Origin: DATGZX01 sp035296965 | Lineage (GTDB): Bacteria; Planctomycetota; Planctomycetia; Gemmatales; Gemmataceae | Direction: 5' to 3' | Assembly (NCBI GenBank): GCA_035296965.1 | Contig: DATGZX010000305.1 | Coordinates: 1-59,010, forward strand | Length of the DNA: 59,010 bases | Shown here: piece by piece, positions 8,964-18,452 of the stretch | Position numbering within the stretch: the first letter of the stretch is position 1 | Layout: each line of letters opens with the position of its first letter | The notes under the pieces: model-generated | Seen by the model: the letters and a program-made list of their open reading frames with translations, nothing else | What the model was told of the DNA's origin: nothing | The model's database searches: none | Program-made: the position numbers and the translations under genes

Positions 8964-11900
8964 TCATTTCTTCTTGGTCTCTGCGAGCTGTTCGAAATAC
9001 AGCTTGATGATGCGGGCATAGTCCTCGCCGTACTTCGCTCGCATGTCCTGAATGACCTTGGTCTGCAACTCGCCGGGAAGTTCGCCCCAGCGTTTGCCGG
9101 CGAACTTTTTGGCATCTTTGCCGAGCATGCTGGGATCGAGCACAATTCCCTCCACGGCACCTTCCCCGGTCGCCGGAGTACTTTGATTGCCATCGGTCGG
9201 CTGCTGGCCGAACTGCTGGGCGGCCTGTTGCAATTCTTGAGCGGCGCGCTGCATGGCGGCCTGGGCGGATTGGTTGGTTCCCTGGGCAAGGGCGGCTTGG
9301 GCTTGTTTCATGTCATCGAGCGCTTGCTGGATGGATTGGCCAGATTGCTCGGCCGGCGTTTTCCCAGCGGATGCCGAGCCTTGCAATAGCCCCAAGGCAG
9401 CCTTCATCTGCTGCCCCGAGAGATCGGCGTCTTGCGCCGTTTCGTCAAGAGCTTGAGCCGCCTGTTGCTCTGCCTGCTGGGCCTGGGCCAGGCTGCCCTG
9501 GCGGGCTTGATCCTGGGCCTGCTGCATGGCGTTCCGTGATCGTTGGCCGCCATCGGCCGCTCGGCGGGCGCTCTGCTCAGCGACGGGTGAGCGTTTCATC
9601 TCGTCTGCAAGTTGCTTCAAATCGCGGTCGAGCTTATCGGTCTTTTCCTTCAGGTCTTTCTGTTTGTCTTGCTGTTGTGCTCGTTGAGCGTTGGTATCAT
9701 CGACCAGTAGAGAGAGAAGACGGTTGATCTCTTCTTGCCGGCCTGCAAGCCGATGGGCCTGATCGGTATTCTGGTCGTCTTTGGGTGCGCTCTTGCTTAG
9801 GCTTGCCGCAAGTTGTTTGAGATCAGTAGCCGTTTGCTCGCCTGCTTCCTTGGCGTCCGCCAGGGCACCGGTACGCATGCGCGCGGCAGTATGCTGAGCC
9901 AGGCGCGTTGCTTGCTGTGCCAGCTTGGTTGTGGGGGAGTACTTGCCCTGTTCGCGAGGCAGTTTGCTCGAGAGCACTCCTGCTTGCTGAGCAAGCTCCT
10001 CCTCCTGCCGAATAAGCTCTGCGATGGGATTCTGGGCTGGCTTTGCTCCCGTGGCGAAGGCGCCGCCCATGACGCGTTGCAGGTCGTCGTGCAACTCCTG
10101 CTCTTGCCGAGCCAGTTCCCGGGCCTGCTTTGCCTGCTCGCGGTTGGGCAATCCTTCGACGGCCGCATCTCGGGAGGAAGCAGTGGGCTTTTGCCTGGAG
10201 CCAGAGAGCCGGCCTGCGAGTTTCTGCAACGCCTGCGCGGATTGTGCCATGCGGGCCTCGGCCTCACGCGGATCTTGACGTTCCAGCGCATCGGCTGCCT
10301 GGGTTGCACGCTGCCCTGCTTCTTCCTGGTCCTTCTTTGCTTCCTTGTCTTCGGAGGGTACAGGAAGGCTGTCGGCTGCGCGACGAATCTGTTCTTCTTC
10401 ACGCTTCAGAGTATTTAGCTGCTCAGCTTGAGAGCTGGCCGAATCCTTATTACCATTTTCCCCCTTGAGGTGCTTTGCCAGGGCTTGCTGAAGCCGCGCA
10501 AGCTGGATGGCCGCCTCCGCGGGCTCTTTGGCCCGGTCGCTGGCCCGCTCCAGGTCCTTCGCCAGGCGTTCCAGATCCCGGGCGGTCCGCTCCTCCAGGC
10601 CCAAGGCCTCTTCCGGATGATCACCCGCGAGGGAGTCCGCAGCCTTCTGGGCGTCCGCGTCATTGAATGGCGTGGCTTTGGCAATTTCGGCCGGTTGCCG
10701 GGTGGCCTGGGCTAACTTTCGGGCTCGCTCGGCCAATGCCTGCTGTTTGCGCGCCGCTGAAGCAAGCTCATCCTTCTTGACGCCCTTCTTTTGCTGGGCT
10801 TGGGTCTGCTGCTCTGCCTGGGCCAGGTCGCGTTGGGCTTGGGCCAGCTCGCGTGCCTGGGTAGCCAGTTCTTGTGCTTTCTCCGCTCTGGCGGCGTCGA
10901 GGGCGTCACGAACCGCCTGGCTTTGCTCGGCCAACATTTTCAGCTCTTCCGAAAGCTCCCGCTCTGCATCCTTCAACTGCTGTTTCTCGGGCTGGCCAGA
11001 GGCGTTCTGGGTAGTATCTTTCTTGGCCTCACCTGCAGCACGATCGGCGAGCTGTTGCTGGCGTTCCGCGAGGGCTTCCAATCTGGCCTGGTCGAAGCGG
11101 TCGTGGGCTAGCTGGTCGTTGGCTCGACGCAGTGCTTCGAGCCGCTGGAGTGCGGTCGCCAGCAGCTGATCCGCATCCTGCAGCCGGCGTTCGCGCGGTT
11201 CAGTCTCTTTTTGAGCTTGGGCCTCGTGCAGGGCCTCGTCGCTTTGATTCAACTCCTGGTCTGCAATCGCCCTGGCCTGTTCGGCAAGACGCTGCAACGG
11301 AGCGATGGCGGCCGCCACCTGTGCCAGCTCTTGCAAGGCCTGCGCGGCATCGTCGTTCTCGCTCCGGAGCTGCTCGAGCGCCTTCGCTTGAGCCGGGCCG
11401 AGGGCTGAGTCCTTGCGCGCTTCCGGGCGAACCTCATCGAGTCCATGACGCTCTTTGACAAGCGCCTTGCGGATTGCTTCGAGCTGCTGGTCCATCTCAT
11501 CGCGCTGCGCGAAAATCTCTGCTTGCTGGAGCGGTTGCCCACGGCGGGCGATCTTGAGCTGCAGCCAATGATCGCCTGGCGGGTGGAAGATGACCTGGGG
11601 TTCGAGGCCGGCCTCGGCCACGCGCCTGTTATCGGCTGCCATGAGACGATAACGAACGCGATCACCTTCCTTGAGACGCTTAGCGCCGAGCTTGAAAAAC
11701 TGCCGGCTGGACGCTTGCCTGTCCCCTGCCCCGTTCAACCGGAACGATTCGGATAGAACGCTGCCGTCATTGATGCAGTACTGCAGTTGCGCCAGCTCGA
11801 TCCCGACATCGTCGCTCAACACAATCTCGACGGGGAGCACGTCGGAAGGAAGGACAACCTTGACCTCATCCGCGATGCGGTTTTCCTGGGAAGATGTCGG

Positions 11901-13163
11901 CCGCCATGCTCTGTCTGCGATGGATACCTTGAGAAAGGAAGGCGGCTGATCGATCTGAACGGTCACTTTCCGAGGTTCGAACTCGGTGCGGATGCCGTGC
12001 TCCTCTTCAAGAATGAGTTTGTACGTTCCGTTCTCCAGCGCCGTTATTTCGCACCGGCCACCGCGGCGGTCGGACGTCAGTTCGATCTCTCGACTTGTCG
12101 CCTCGCTATTCGACAACCGCACCCATGCCAGGCTGGCTTTGGCGACGGGTGTCGTAAACTGAAAATCAAACTGAATATGGCTATGCTGTAACGCCGACAG
12201 GTCGGCGAGTCCATGAATGGTTTGTTCTTCGAAGCTCTTGCTCGCGTAGTCAGGCGGCGTGATGGTGATTGTCGGAGAGTCGACGCCAAGCTCGGCAGGC
12301 TCGACGGCAGTGAGCGTGTAGCTGGCGCTGACGGCCCCATCAGCCTCGACGTGATAGTGAACGCTGCCGAAGACACTCCCGATTTCGAGGCGGAAGGTGC
12401 TATCCTTGTCGGCGAGCATGGCAAACTGCGAAGCCTGCCCTGGGTTGTCCTCCAGAACCAACGTGCAATCGTGCGGCAGTACTACGTTGTCATCCTGAGG
12501 GACAATCCTGGCCGACAACGCGAAAGGTCGCCCCTTGGCCGTAAAGGCGTCGCCAGGCAGCACCTCGAATCGGAAGAGAGCAAGCCGGCCCGGACTGTGC
12601 CAGGGCGTGAAGAAACGACGAGTCAACGCGCTGGCCGGCGCGGGCCAAAGCACACCCGCCAGCACGCTTGGCAGCAGGGCGAGCGCTGCCAAAACGGTCA
12701 GGCAGACCGTGAAACGTGCGGAAAAAGCCCGGGGAAAACTCAAGCCTTGCGAGCGCGCTTCCGTTTCTCGAATCAATTCCGCAATCAGTTCAGGAGAGGA
12801 ATGCTGTACTTCAGATCGGGCGGTCAAATCGACCAGGCTCGTCAGGCGTTCTCCCAACTCGGGATATTTCTCCTCGATCAGTGCAGCAAGCGATTGCGGG
12901 CTGAGAGAACGGCAGAGTGGTACGACCAGACCCTTTACGAGAACGCTCGCGGCCGCGCACAACCAGATCCCGAAAAGCACCTCGCGAAGCCAGACAGGTA
13001 ATCCGAACCAATAATCAGATCCTACGATCAGACCGCCCAAGAGAAGCAACGATAAGGCTAACAGGCTAAGTCCGCGCAGGGTTCGCAGGAGGCGGATGCG
13101 CCAGGCTATCGCCGCAAGCCGGTTGCTCAGACCCGGAGGCAAGGCCGTCGTCGTGGACATCAT
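8964..13163 (-). CDS. DUF4175-family giant membrane-anchored coiled-coil protein
   Basis: This encodes 1399 residues. Three hydrophobic segments lie at the N-terminus (about 28-50, 58-80 and 150-172). A beta-rich extracytoplasmic-type region (about 180-540) follows, and then a very long Ala/Gln/Glu/Lys-rich coiled coil (about 560-1330) with many heptad-like runs such as EQLRSENDDAAQALQELAQ. The C-terminal WGELPGELQTKVIQDMRAKYGEDYARIIKLYFEQL is a typical DUF4175 ending. The function is not established; the family occurs in operons with MoxR/DUF58/VWA genes. It is last in the five-gene minus-strand operon, separated from the VWA gene by 242 bp holding a large inverted repeat. Confidence 0.85.
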   Translation of the reverse strand: MMSTTTALPPGLSNRLAAIAWRIRLLRTLRGLSLLALSLLLLGGLIVGSDYWFGLPVWLREVLFGIWLCAAASVLVKGLVVPLCRSLSPQSLAALIEEKYPELGERLTSLVDLTARSEVQHSSPELIAELIRETEARSQGLSFPRAFSARFTVCLTVLAALALLPSVLAGVLWPAPASALTRRFFTPWHSPGRLALFRFEVLPGDAFTAKGRPFALSARIVPQDDNVVLPHDCTLVLEDNPGQASQFAMLADKDSTFRLEIGSVFGSVHYHVEADGAVSASYTLTAVEPAELGVDSPTITITPPDYASKSFEEQTIHGLADLSALQHSHIQFDFQFTTPVAKASLAWVRLSNSEATSREIELTSDRRGGRCEITALENGTYKLILEEEHGIRTEFEPRKVTVQIDQPPSFLKVSIADRAWRPTSSQENRIADEVKVVLPSDVLPVEIVLSDDVGIELAQLQYCINDGSVLSESFRLNGAGDRQASSRQFFKLGAKRLKEGDRVRYRLMAADNRRVAEAGLEPQVIFHPPGDHWLQLKIARRGQPLQQAEIFAQRDEMDQQLEAIRKALVKERHGLDEVRPEARKDSALGPAQAKALEQLRSENDDAAQALQELAQVAAAIAPLQRLAEQARAIADQELNQSDEALHEAQAQKETEPRERRLQDADQLLATALQRLEALRRANDQLAHDRFDQARLEALAERQQQLADRAAGEAKKDTTQNASGQPEKQQLKDAERELSEELKMLAEQSQAVRDALDAARAEKAQELATQARELAQAQRDLAQAEQQTQAQQKKGVKKDELASAARKQQALAERARKLAQATRQPAEIAKATPFNDADAQKAADSLAGDHPEEALGLEERTARDLERLAKDLERASDRAKEPAEAAIQLARLQQALAKHLKGENGNKDSASSQAEQLNTLKREEEQIRRAADSLPVPSEDKEAKKDQEEAGQRATQAADALERQDPREAEARMAQSAQALQKLAGRLSGSRQKPTASSRDAAVEGLPNREQAKQARELARQEQELHDDLQRVMGGAFATGAKPAQNPIAELIRQEEELAQQAGVLSSKLPREQGKYSPTTKLAQQATRLAQHTAARMRTGALADAKEAGEQTATDLKQLAASLSKSAPKDDQNTDQAHRLAGRQEEINRLLSLLVDDTNAQRAQQQDKQKDLKEKTDKLDRDLKQLADEMKRSPVAEQSARRAADGGQRSRNAMQQAQDQARQGSLAQAQQAEQQAAQALDETAQDADLSGQQMKAALGLLQGSASAGKTPAEQSGQSIQQALDDMKQAQAALAQGTNQSAQAAMQRAAQELQQAAQQFGQQPTDGNQSTPATGEGAVEGIVLDPSMLGKDAKKFAGKRWGELPGELQTKVIQDMRAKYGEDYARIIKLYFEQLAETKKK

Positions 13164-13230
13164 TCCCTCGTCAGCGCGTTATGCGCCACGGTCCGATTGT
13201 AAGCGCAAGGAAGGGCCTAATATAGAGTCC

Positions 13231-13320
13231 TTTGGAGTGCGGCGCTTTTTCGCCGCTTTTGTTTTTTTCGTTCCGTAACATAGAGGAAACAAAAGCGGCG
13301 AAAAAGCGCCGTACTCCAAA
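13231..13320. repeat. Long inverted repeat, family A, copy 1
   Basis: Arms 13231-13260 and 13291-13320 are 30 bp each with a single mismatch, around a 30-base spacer. Each arm contains GGCGCTTTTTCGCCGC, which is itself nearly self-complementary. A second member with the same arm sequence is at 35728-35794. Translating the arms gives the pseudo-peptide FGVRRFFAAF on both strands, which explains spurious open frames here. The element lies inside an operon gap. Confidence 0.85.
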
Positions 13321-13405
13321 ATGCTGGTTGTTGAATTTTGAGACTTCTGAGAGCATGCCGTGGGCTGCCTTTGCTCCTAATTAGTTTGCGTGCGAAGATA
13401 TAAGC

Positions 13406-16075
13406 TCACGGCAAGCTTGCCCACTTGCGTATGACCCATTCCGTGGTCAGCAGCGCCAGAATGATCACCAGCGTGACCCACGATTGCCACAGCGGCCGCT
13501 CGAAACGATGCTCGCGGGTGACGATCCGGCTATTCAAGAGATCCACAACTTCTTTCGCGTTCTCGGCCGAGAAAACCTTGCCGCCGCTCTTCGCGGCTAG
13601 TTCCTCCAGCAGGGGCCAGTTGGTAGCCAGTTCGTACAACTCATCGCCTGCGGGTGCAGCAACGGTGAACGCAGCCCGGAGCTTACCCGGTTTGCCATCA
13701 GGACCCGGAGGACCCACGAGCTTGTCTGCCACTTCAGGAATGGCCAGCTCTATCTCGTATTGCCCCGCGGGCAGATCACGAATCTTTCCCTCCAGCACGC
13801 GCGGCTGCGCTTCCCGGCGCGTAAGCGGCACGAGCGCGACTGCCTCCTCCTTGAGTGCTGCGCCGCCTGCCTTGCGGATGATGCGAGCGCCGGCCAAGGC
13901 ATCGGGCCGTAGCGTACCAATGCCCTCGCCGAGCCTGACTGTCACCTCGACCTCCTTACCAGTCCCGTAGACGGCTTGCTGCGTGCCAAAGCGAACGTGT
14001 TCATTGCCTGCGACCAGCGGCTTATCTGCTGCCGCCCAGCGTATCACCTGAGCCCAGAACCGGTGATGGTAGGTATCGCCCGCCTTGTAGCGCCAGCGCC
14101 AGGTGCTATCCACGCCGACATACAGAACGCGACCAAACCCGTAATTCTGCCGGATGATAAGGGCCTGGTCTTTGTCACGCTCTACCTTCTCGTTGCCGGC
14201 CAATCCCGACGCATCCTCCTGGACGACGGCCAATGGCGTCGCGCCCGCCTTGGCGCGCCCGACTGCGCCCCAGTAGTGGGCCGGCAGCTCGCTCCAGCGC
14301 TTCTCGTTCTGATCCGGCGTCGCTTCCAACTGCATGAACGGCGCTACCTTGCCTTCGAGCGCCAGTGCGATGTGGAAGCCGGTCTTGGAGAGCACCGCGT
14401 GGATGTCTTCGATGGGCAGCAGCTTGGCCAATGGATCATCATGATCCCGGTTCTTTGCCGTGGCGCCCACGTACGCCTGCGGCATGTAGCGCTTTCCTGC
14501 CGAGATAACGAGTGTTCCACCACGATCCGCCACGTATCTAAGCAAGCGTTCCCGGTCCGGCGGCGTCAAATCGGCGGGCGCAATATCGCCGAGGATGATG
14601 CAATCGTACGCCGCCAGCGCGTCGGGCTTGGCCGGCAGCCGGAGAAGCGGGTTGCCGATTTTCTCCAGCTCTTCTTCAGGGATTCTGTCGATGCGCGGCT
14701 GGTTGAAGACGACGCTACGGGTCTCCAGCGTGCGATCGCGGGTCAGCGCGCTAGCCAGGTAGTGATATTCCCAGCGGGCTTCGCCGTCGACGATCAGCAC
14801 CTTGGCCTTATCGTCCGCAACGTTGATCACTGTCGAGCGCCGGTTGTTGTCGGTGCGGATTTCGCCCGCCACTGCTTTTGCCGTCACGCTCAGTTCCTGG
14901 GCGCCAACCTGATCGAGGCGGCACTGGAAGCGGACGGTGTAATACTGGTCGCCGCCTTCGTAATGCAGGTGTTCCTCTTGGGGAGGTTTTCCCGGCGCTT
15001 CCATCTGAATGGTCAGATCCTGGGCGGGCAAGCCGCTGACCTTGACGCGCGCCTCCACCGAAACATCGACATTCTTGAAAGCTGCCGGCGGCGCCTTGAT
15101 GCCGACGACGGCGACATCGGGCGGGGCTTGCCGAGCGCCCAGTGCGATGGCATAAATCGGCACTTGATGCTCCCCCAGTTCGAGCGCCTTCTGCACCGGC
15201 GATGGTCCCCAGTTGTGCTGACCATCCGTGAGCAACAGGACTCCCGTAAGCTTTCCTTCCTCTGCCGTCGTTCGCTCCAGCGCTCGCGCCAACGGCTGAC
15301 GAAGGTCGGTCGAGGATAGGTTGAGCGCCGGCTGCACCGGGAGTTGTTTGTCTGCTCCAGGAGCCGGCACCATGGGAGCCCCATAGAGCCTATCCAGCGC
15401 GCCGGCATCTACTGCCCATGCCTGCTGCGCGAAACCGAGTAGTTCAACATGATGTTTCAAGGAGAGTGCGCTCAGCAGCCCCTGCCCTTCCTGCCCCAGG
15501 ATCTTCCGGCCAATCTGGCTGCGCGTCAGTTGATCCACCCGACGGCAAACCTGCTCGAAGGCCTGGCGGCGCTGCTCGGTCAGCTTGAGTCTTTGTGCAG
15601 GATCTTGCGTCTCAGTGGGCGTCACCCAGTCCACAATCGCCCCGTGCTCGACTTGGCGAATCCAGCCCTCCAGTTGCTCTTCGGAGCAAAGGTCGCCCGC
15701 GGCGTGCAAGGCGCGGGCCAGCCGGAGTTTGTCCGCCTGTGACCGCTGCGGGTCGGCAAGCTCCATGCTTTCCGATCGATCGACGGCGACCAGCACTCGC
15801 CCCGGCAGCTCCTCAGTCGTGGAGTTCTCGATAACAGGCTGAAAGCCCACCAGGAAGATCAGGGAGCCGAGCACCAGCAGACGCAGCATTAACACGAGTA
15901 TGGCAACGAGGGGATGAACCAGCCGGAGCTCACGCCGGTAGAGCCAGAGAGCCAGAAGGAGAGGAAGGAACAGGAGTGAAACACAAACTATGACTTCGGG
16001 AGATGTACTGAGCTCGCCCCAACGAGGCGTCAGGACGAGGTGCGTGTCAGGGGATGTGAAAGGAATGCCGAACAT
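13406..16075 (-). CDS. Membrane VWA-domain protein with glutamine amidotransferase-like region
   Basis: This encodes 889 residues. Two N-terminal membrane segments (about 27-45 and 55-80) precede a VWA domain that starts with the MIDAS motif DRSESM near residue 98 and continues with VLLLTDGQHNWG. A middle region (VLIVDGEARWEYHYLASAL, DCIILGDIAPADLTPPDRERLLRYVADRGGTLVISAG) resembles the class I glutamine amidotransferase-like fold found in such proteins. A final membrane segment (WQSWVTLVIILALLTTEWVIR) is at the C-terminus. Its exact role is unknown; it probably works with the MoxR and DUF58 products in envelope processes. It overlaps nothing and starts 34 bp after the BatA-like gene. Confidence 0.85.
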   Translation of the reverse strand: MFGIPFTSPDTHLVLTPRWGELSTSPEVIVCVSLLFLPLLLALWLYRRELRLVHPLVAILVLMLRLLVLGSLIFLVGFQPVIENSTTEELPGRVLVAVDRSESMELADPQRSQADKLRLARALHAAGDLCSEEQLEGWIRQVEHGAIVDWVTPTETQDPAQRLKLTEQRRQAFEQVCRRVDQLTRSQIGRKILGQEGQGLLSALSLKHHVELLGFAQQAWAVDAGALDRLYGAPMVPAPGADKQLPVQPALNLSSTDLRQPLARALERTTAEEGKLTGVLLLTDGQHNWGPSPVQKALELGEHQVPIYAIALGARQAPPDVAVVGIKAPPAAFKNVDVSVEARVKVSGLPAQDLTIQMEAPGKPPQEEHLHYEGGDQYYTVRFQCRLDQVGAQELSVTAKAVAGEIRTDNNRRSTVINVADDKAKVLIVDGEARWEYHYLASALTRDRTLETRSVVFNQPRIDRIPEEELEKIGNPLLRLPAKPDALAAYDCIILGDIAPADLTPPDRERLLRYVADRGGTLVISAGKRYMPQAYVGATAKNRDHDDPLAKLLPIEDIHAVLSKTGFHIALALEGKVAPFMQLEATPDQNEKRWSELPAHYWGAVGRAKAGATPLAVVQEDASGLAGNEKVERDKDQALIIRQNYGFGRVLYVGVDSTWRWRYKAGDTYHHRFWAQVIRWAAADKPLVAGNEHVRFGTQQAVYGTGKEVEVTVRLGEGIGTLRPDALAGARIIRKAGGAALKEEAVALVPLTRREAQPRVLEGKIRDLPAGQYEIELAIPEVADKLVGPPGPDGKPGKLRAAFTVAAPAGDELYELATNWPLLEELAAKSGGKVFSAENAKEVVDLLNSRIVTREHRFERPLWQSWVTLVIILALLTTEWVIRKWASLP

Positions 16076-16109
16076 TCTCAGTCCCGGTCAAAGGTTCATC
16101 AGAAAACCG

Positions 16110-18392
16110 TTACCTGCCCCTGGAGATACGGCGCGTCAGCCATATCTCCGCGCAGAGCAGAAGCACCACGCCTGCGAGGAACCACTCCCACAGTTCCTTG
16201 GTCGGCCGCATGTCCGCGCCGGATTCTAACACCCTTTCGCGCTCATTTTCGTAAGTCATCGTGGGCAGCAATGCACTCACTTTGTTCCGATCTTCCTCCG
16301 TGCAAGGCGTCAGGTCGGATTCACGCTGATCTGGTTGAGCAACGTAAAACGTATTTTTTCCGCCTGGGGTCTCCAGCCGGTAGATGCCTGCCTCGAACGT
16401 ATCTTCAAAAGTCACGAGCGGACCCTGGGGCGACGCAGCAAGTTGGGCATGATAAGCGTCGGGAAGCTCGGTATCTCCCAAGATGAGAGGTTTGGGTTTA
16501 CCTTCGGGTGTTTGCAGCGACCAGTTGTCCAGGGGCTCCGTCTGCCCTGGACGATAGCGCAGCGGCTGGCCCGGCTGGATGTTGTTCTGGGCGGAGCGCG
16601 CGCCGGCGAGATAGTAAATCAATTCGTGCGCGAGCGGTGCAAAGGCAGGGAGTTCAGGCAGATTGGCGCCCCACGAGTTATCGAGCGGGACGCTCGCAAG
16701 AACGACGCGAGCCCCGTTCCACGTCTTTTCGACGAGCCAGGGATCGTTGCTGGTGAATAGTGCCACGGTCGCCGTGCCGGCCTCTCGCCCGGGAGTCGTG
16801 ACCTTCCACCAGCGCGGGAAACGGGCAGCTCCAAGGCCGCCGGCTGCTTCCTCCCGGAATAACTCGAGCGCGGGATGAAAAAAAGTGGAGGCCAGCGGTG
16901 ACGAGGCCCTCTCGGCTTTGGCTTCGTCCCCCGTCGGCTGCTCCAGGTGCGCCGGCAGCCAGCCTTCTCCCGCGCGATAGAGCTCCTCGTTGTAGTGTCG
17001 CGCATCCACGCGTTCGCCCAACGTCACCAGGACAGCCCCGCCATCGTTCAGGAATTGGCCAATCGCCTCGCGCTGCGGCGCCAGCAGGCGGGCCACATTG
17101 GAGAGCACCAGCACGCGCGGCTTCGCTTCTCCTCCCCTGGTCAGATTGGTCGCCAGCAGGCTCGGGTCGAAATTGCGAATCGAGACCGTACGCACGAGCA
17201 CGGCCGGTTGGCGGTCCAGCGCCGGAGCAAGTGCGTCCCGCAGAAAATCTGTCCCTCGACGTTTGGGGTTCAGACGGGGGTCGCCGTCCACCAGGAGCAC
17301 CGGCAATGCCGGCAGTACTTCCAGGGCGAAATCGCGGCGATTGTCTCCAGGGAGCGTATCCCGAATGCGATAGCCTGAAGGCCGCTTGTCCGCCGGCGGA
17401 TCCGGTTCGACGATGACAGAAACCACATGGGAGCCCGCACTGGTGAAGCGCTGCGTGAAAGAGAAAGGCACCTGTCCCTTCTCAAGCTGTGCCGCTGCGG
17501 GAGGGCCCAGATCGCGGACAAACTGTCGATCAACCTCCAGACGGAGCCGATAGGGAGCAACATATTCATCCTGGCCGCGCAGTTCGAGCGCACTTCGAAA
17601 GTTGATCTCCTGGCCAACCGATGCAACGGCTCGACTCGCCTTTATAGCTGCAAGAGACCAGTTCGGCGGCGAAGCCGGACGCTGTGGCGCGAGGTTGACA
17701 ACCCAGATACGTGGCCGGATGTCCTCGCTGCCCTGAGACCTGGCCAGCAGCTCCCAGCGAACGAGGGTCATATCGTCTGCCCAGCCATAGCGTTGTCCGT
17801 CGCTCAGGACAATGATTTCACCCTGCGAGCGCTGACCCTTCTCCAGTAGCTTGGTTGCCGCCTGAAGCGCCCGCGGCCAATCGCAGCCGCCGCGCGGCCC
17901 AGGCATCTGGGCGATGGCCTGGCGCACACTGTCGAATTCGCGGGTCAAGGCGCCGACGACGGGAACGACTTGTTGCTTGGCTTGCAACAGGGCTACGCGA
18001 TCGCCCACGGCGAGCCCCTGCGTGAACTCCGTGGCCCATTCCTTGGCCAGCTCATGAGCGGTCTTGCTATCGGCGTTGTAGCCCATGCTGTAGGAGCCGT
18101 CGAAGAGCAGCACAAAATCGCGGTTGCCCGCGCTGCCCGGCTCCGCCAGGAATGAACTATTCGCCACGGGTGCTGCCAGGCCGAGGACCAGAAGGGCGAT
18201 CAGGCCCATGCGCAGCATCAGAAGGAGGATCTCTTCGATCATAAACCTTCTATGTTTGGTTTCGCTGATTTCCAGGAACTGCATCGCCCCCCAATCGACG
18301 ACGTCGTAGCGCCGGCGGTTGAACAGGTGAATCAGGACAGGCAGGGCGACGCCCGCCAGCCCTGCCAGCATCAGTGGGATGCCGAAACTCAT
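16110..18392 (-). CDS. BatA-domain VWA membrane protein
   Basis: This encodes 760 residues. The N-terminus GIPLMLAGLAGVALPVLIHLFNRRRYDVVDWGAMQFL is a typical BatA (aerotolerance) region with two membrane helices to about residue 80. A VWA domain with DGSYSMG near residue 98 and IIVLSDGQRYGW near 175 follows. A long ectodomain contains a glutamine amidotransferase-like segment (VLLVDGDPRLNPKRRGTDFLRDAL) and ends in one C-terminal membrane helix (LWEWFLAGVVLLLCAEIWLTRRI). The VWA MIDAS residues DxSxS are present. It is the third gene of the MoxR operon and lies 60 bp after the DUF58 gene. Confidence 0.88.
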   Translation of the reverse strand: MSFGIPLMLAGLAGVALPVLIHLFNRRRYDVVDWGAMQFLEISETKHRRFMIEEILLLMLRMGLIALLVLGLAAPVANSSFLAEPGSAGNRDFVLLFDGSYSMGYNADSKTAHELAKEWATEFTQGLAVGDRVALLQAKQQVVPVVGALTREFDSVRQAIAQMPGPRGGCDWPRALQAATKLLEKGQRSQGEIIVLSDGQRYGWADDMTLVRWELLARSQGSEDIRPRIWVVNLAPQRPASPPNWSLAAIKASRAVASVGQEINFRSALELRGQDEYVAPYRLRLEVDRQFVRDLGPPAAAQLEKGQVPFSFTQRFTSAGSHVVSVIVEPDPPADKRPSGYRIRDTLPGDNRRDFALEVLPALPVLLVDGDPRLNPKRRGTDFLRDALAPALDRQPAVLVRTVSIRNFDPSLLATNLTRGGEAKPRVLVLSNVARLLAPQREAIGQFLNDGGAVLVTLGERVDARHYNEELYRAGEGWLPAHLEQPTGDEAKAERASSPLASTFFHPALELFREEAAGGLGAARFPRWWKVTTPGREAGTATVALFTSNDPWLVEKTWNGARVVLASVPLDNSWGANLPELPAFAPLAHELIYYLAGARSAQNNIQPGQPLRYRPGQTEPLDNWSLQTPEGKPKPLILGDTELPDAYHAQLAASPQGPLVTFEDTFEAGIYRLETPGGKNTFYVAQPDQRESDLTPCTEEDRNKVSALLPTMTYENERERVLESGADMRPTKELWEWFLAGVVLLLCAEIWLTRRISRGR

Positions 18393-18452
18393 GATACCTC
18401 TTCCCGTTGCCTACGGTCGCATTGAGGCGAAAGATGGGCCGCCTTGTGCCGA

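Noticed and set aside
13171..13356. Open frames on both strands containing GVRRFFAAF
   Set aside because: These are translations of the family A inverted repeat.
13976..15319. 447-residue open frame antisense to the VWA gene
   Set aside because: No start signal and no family pattern; the VWA gene on the other strand is certain.
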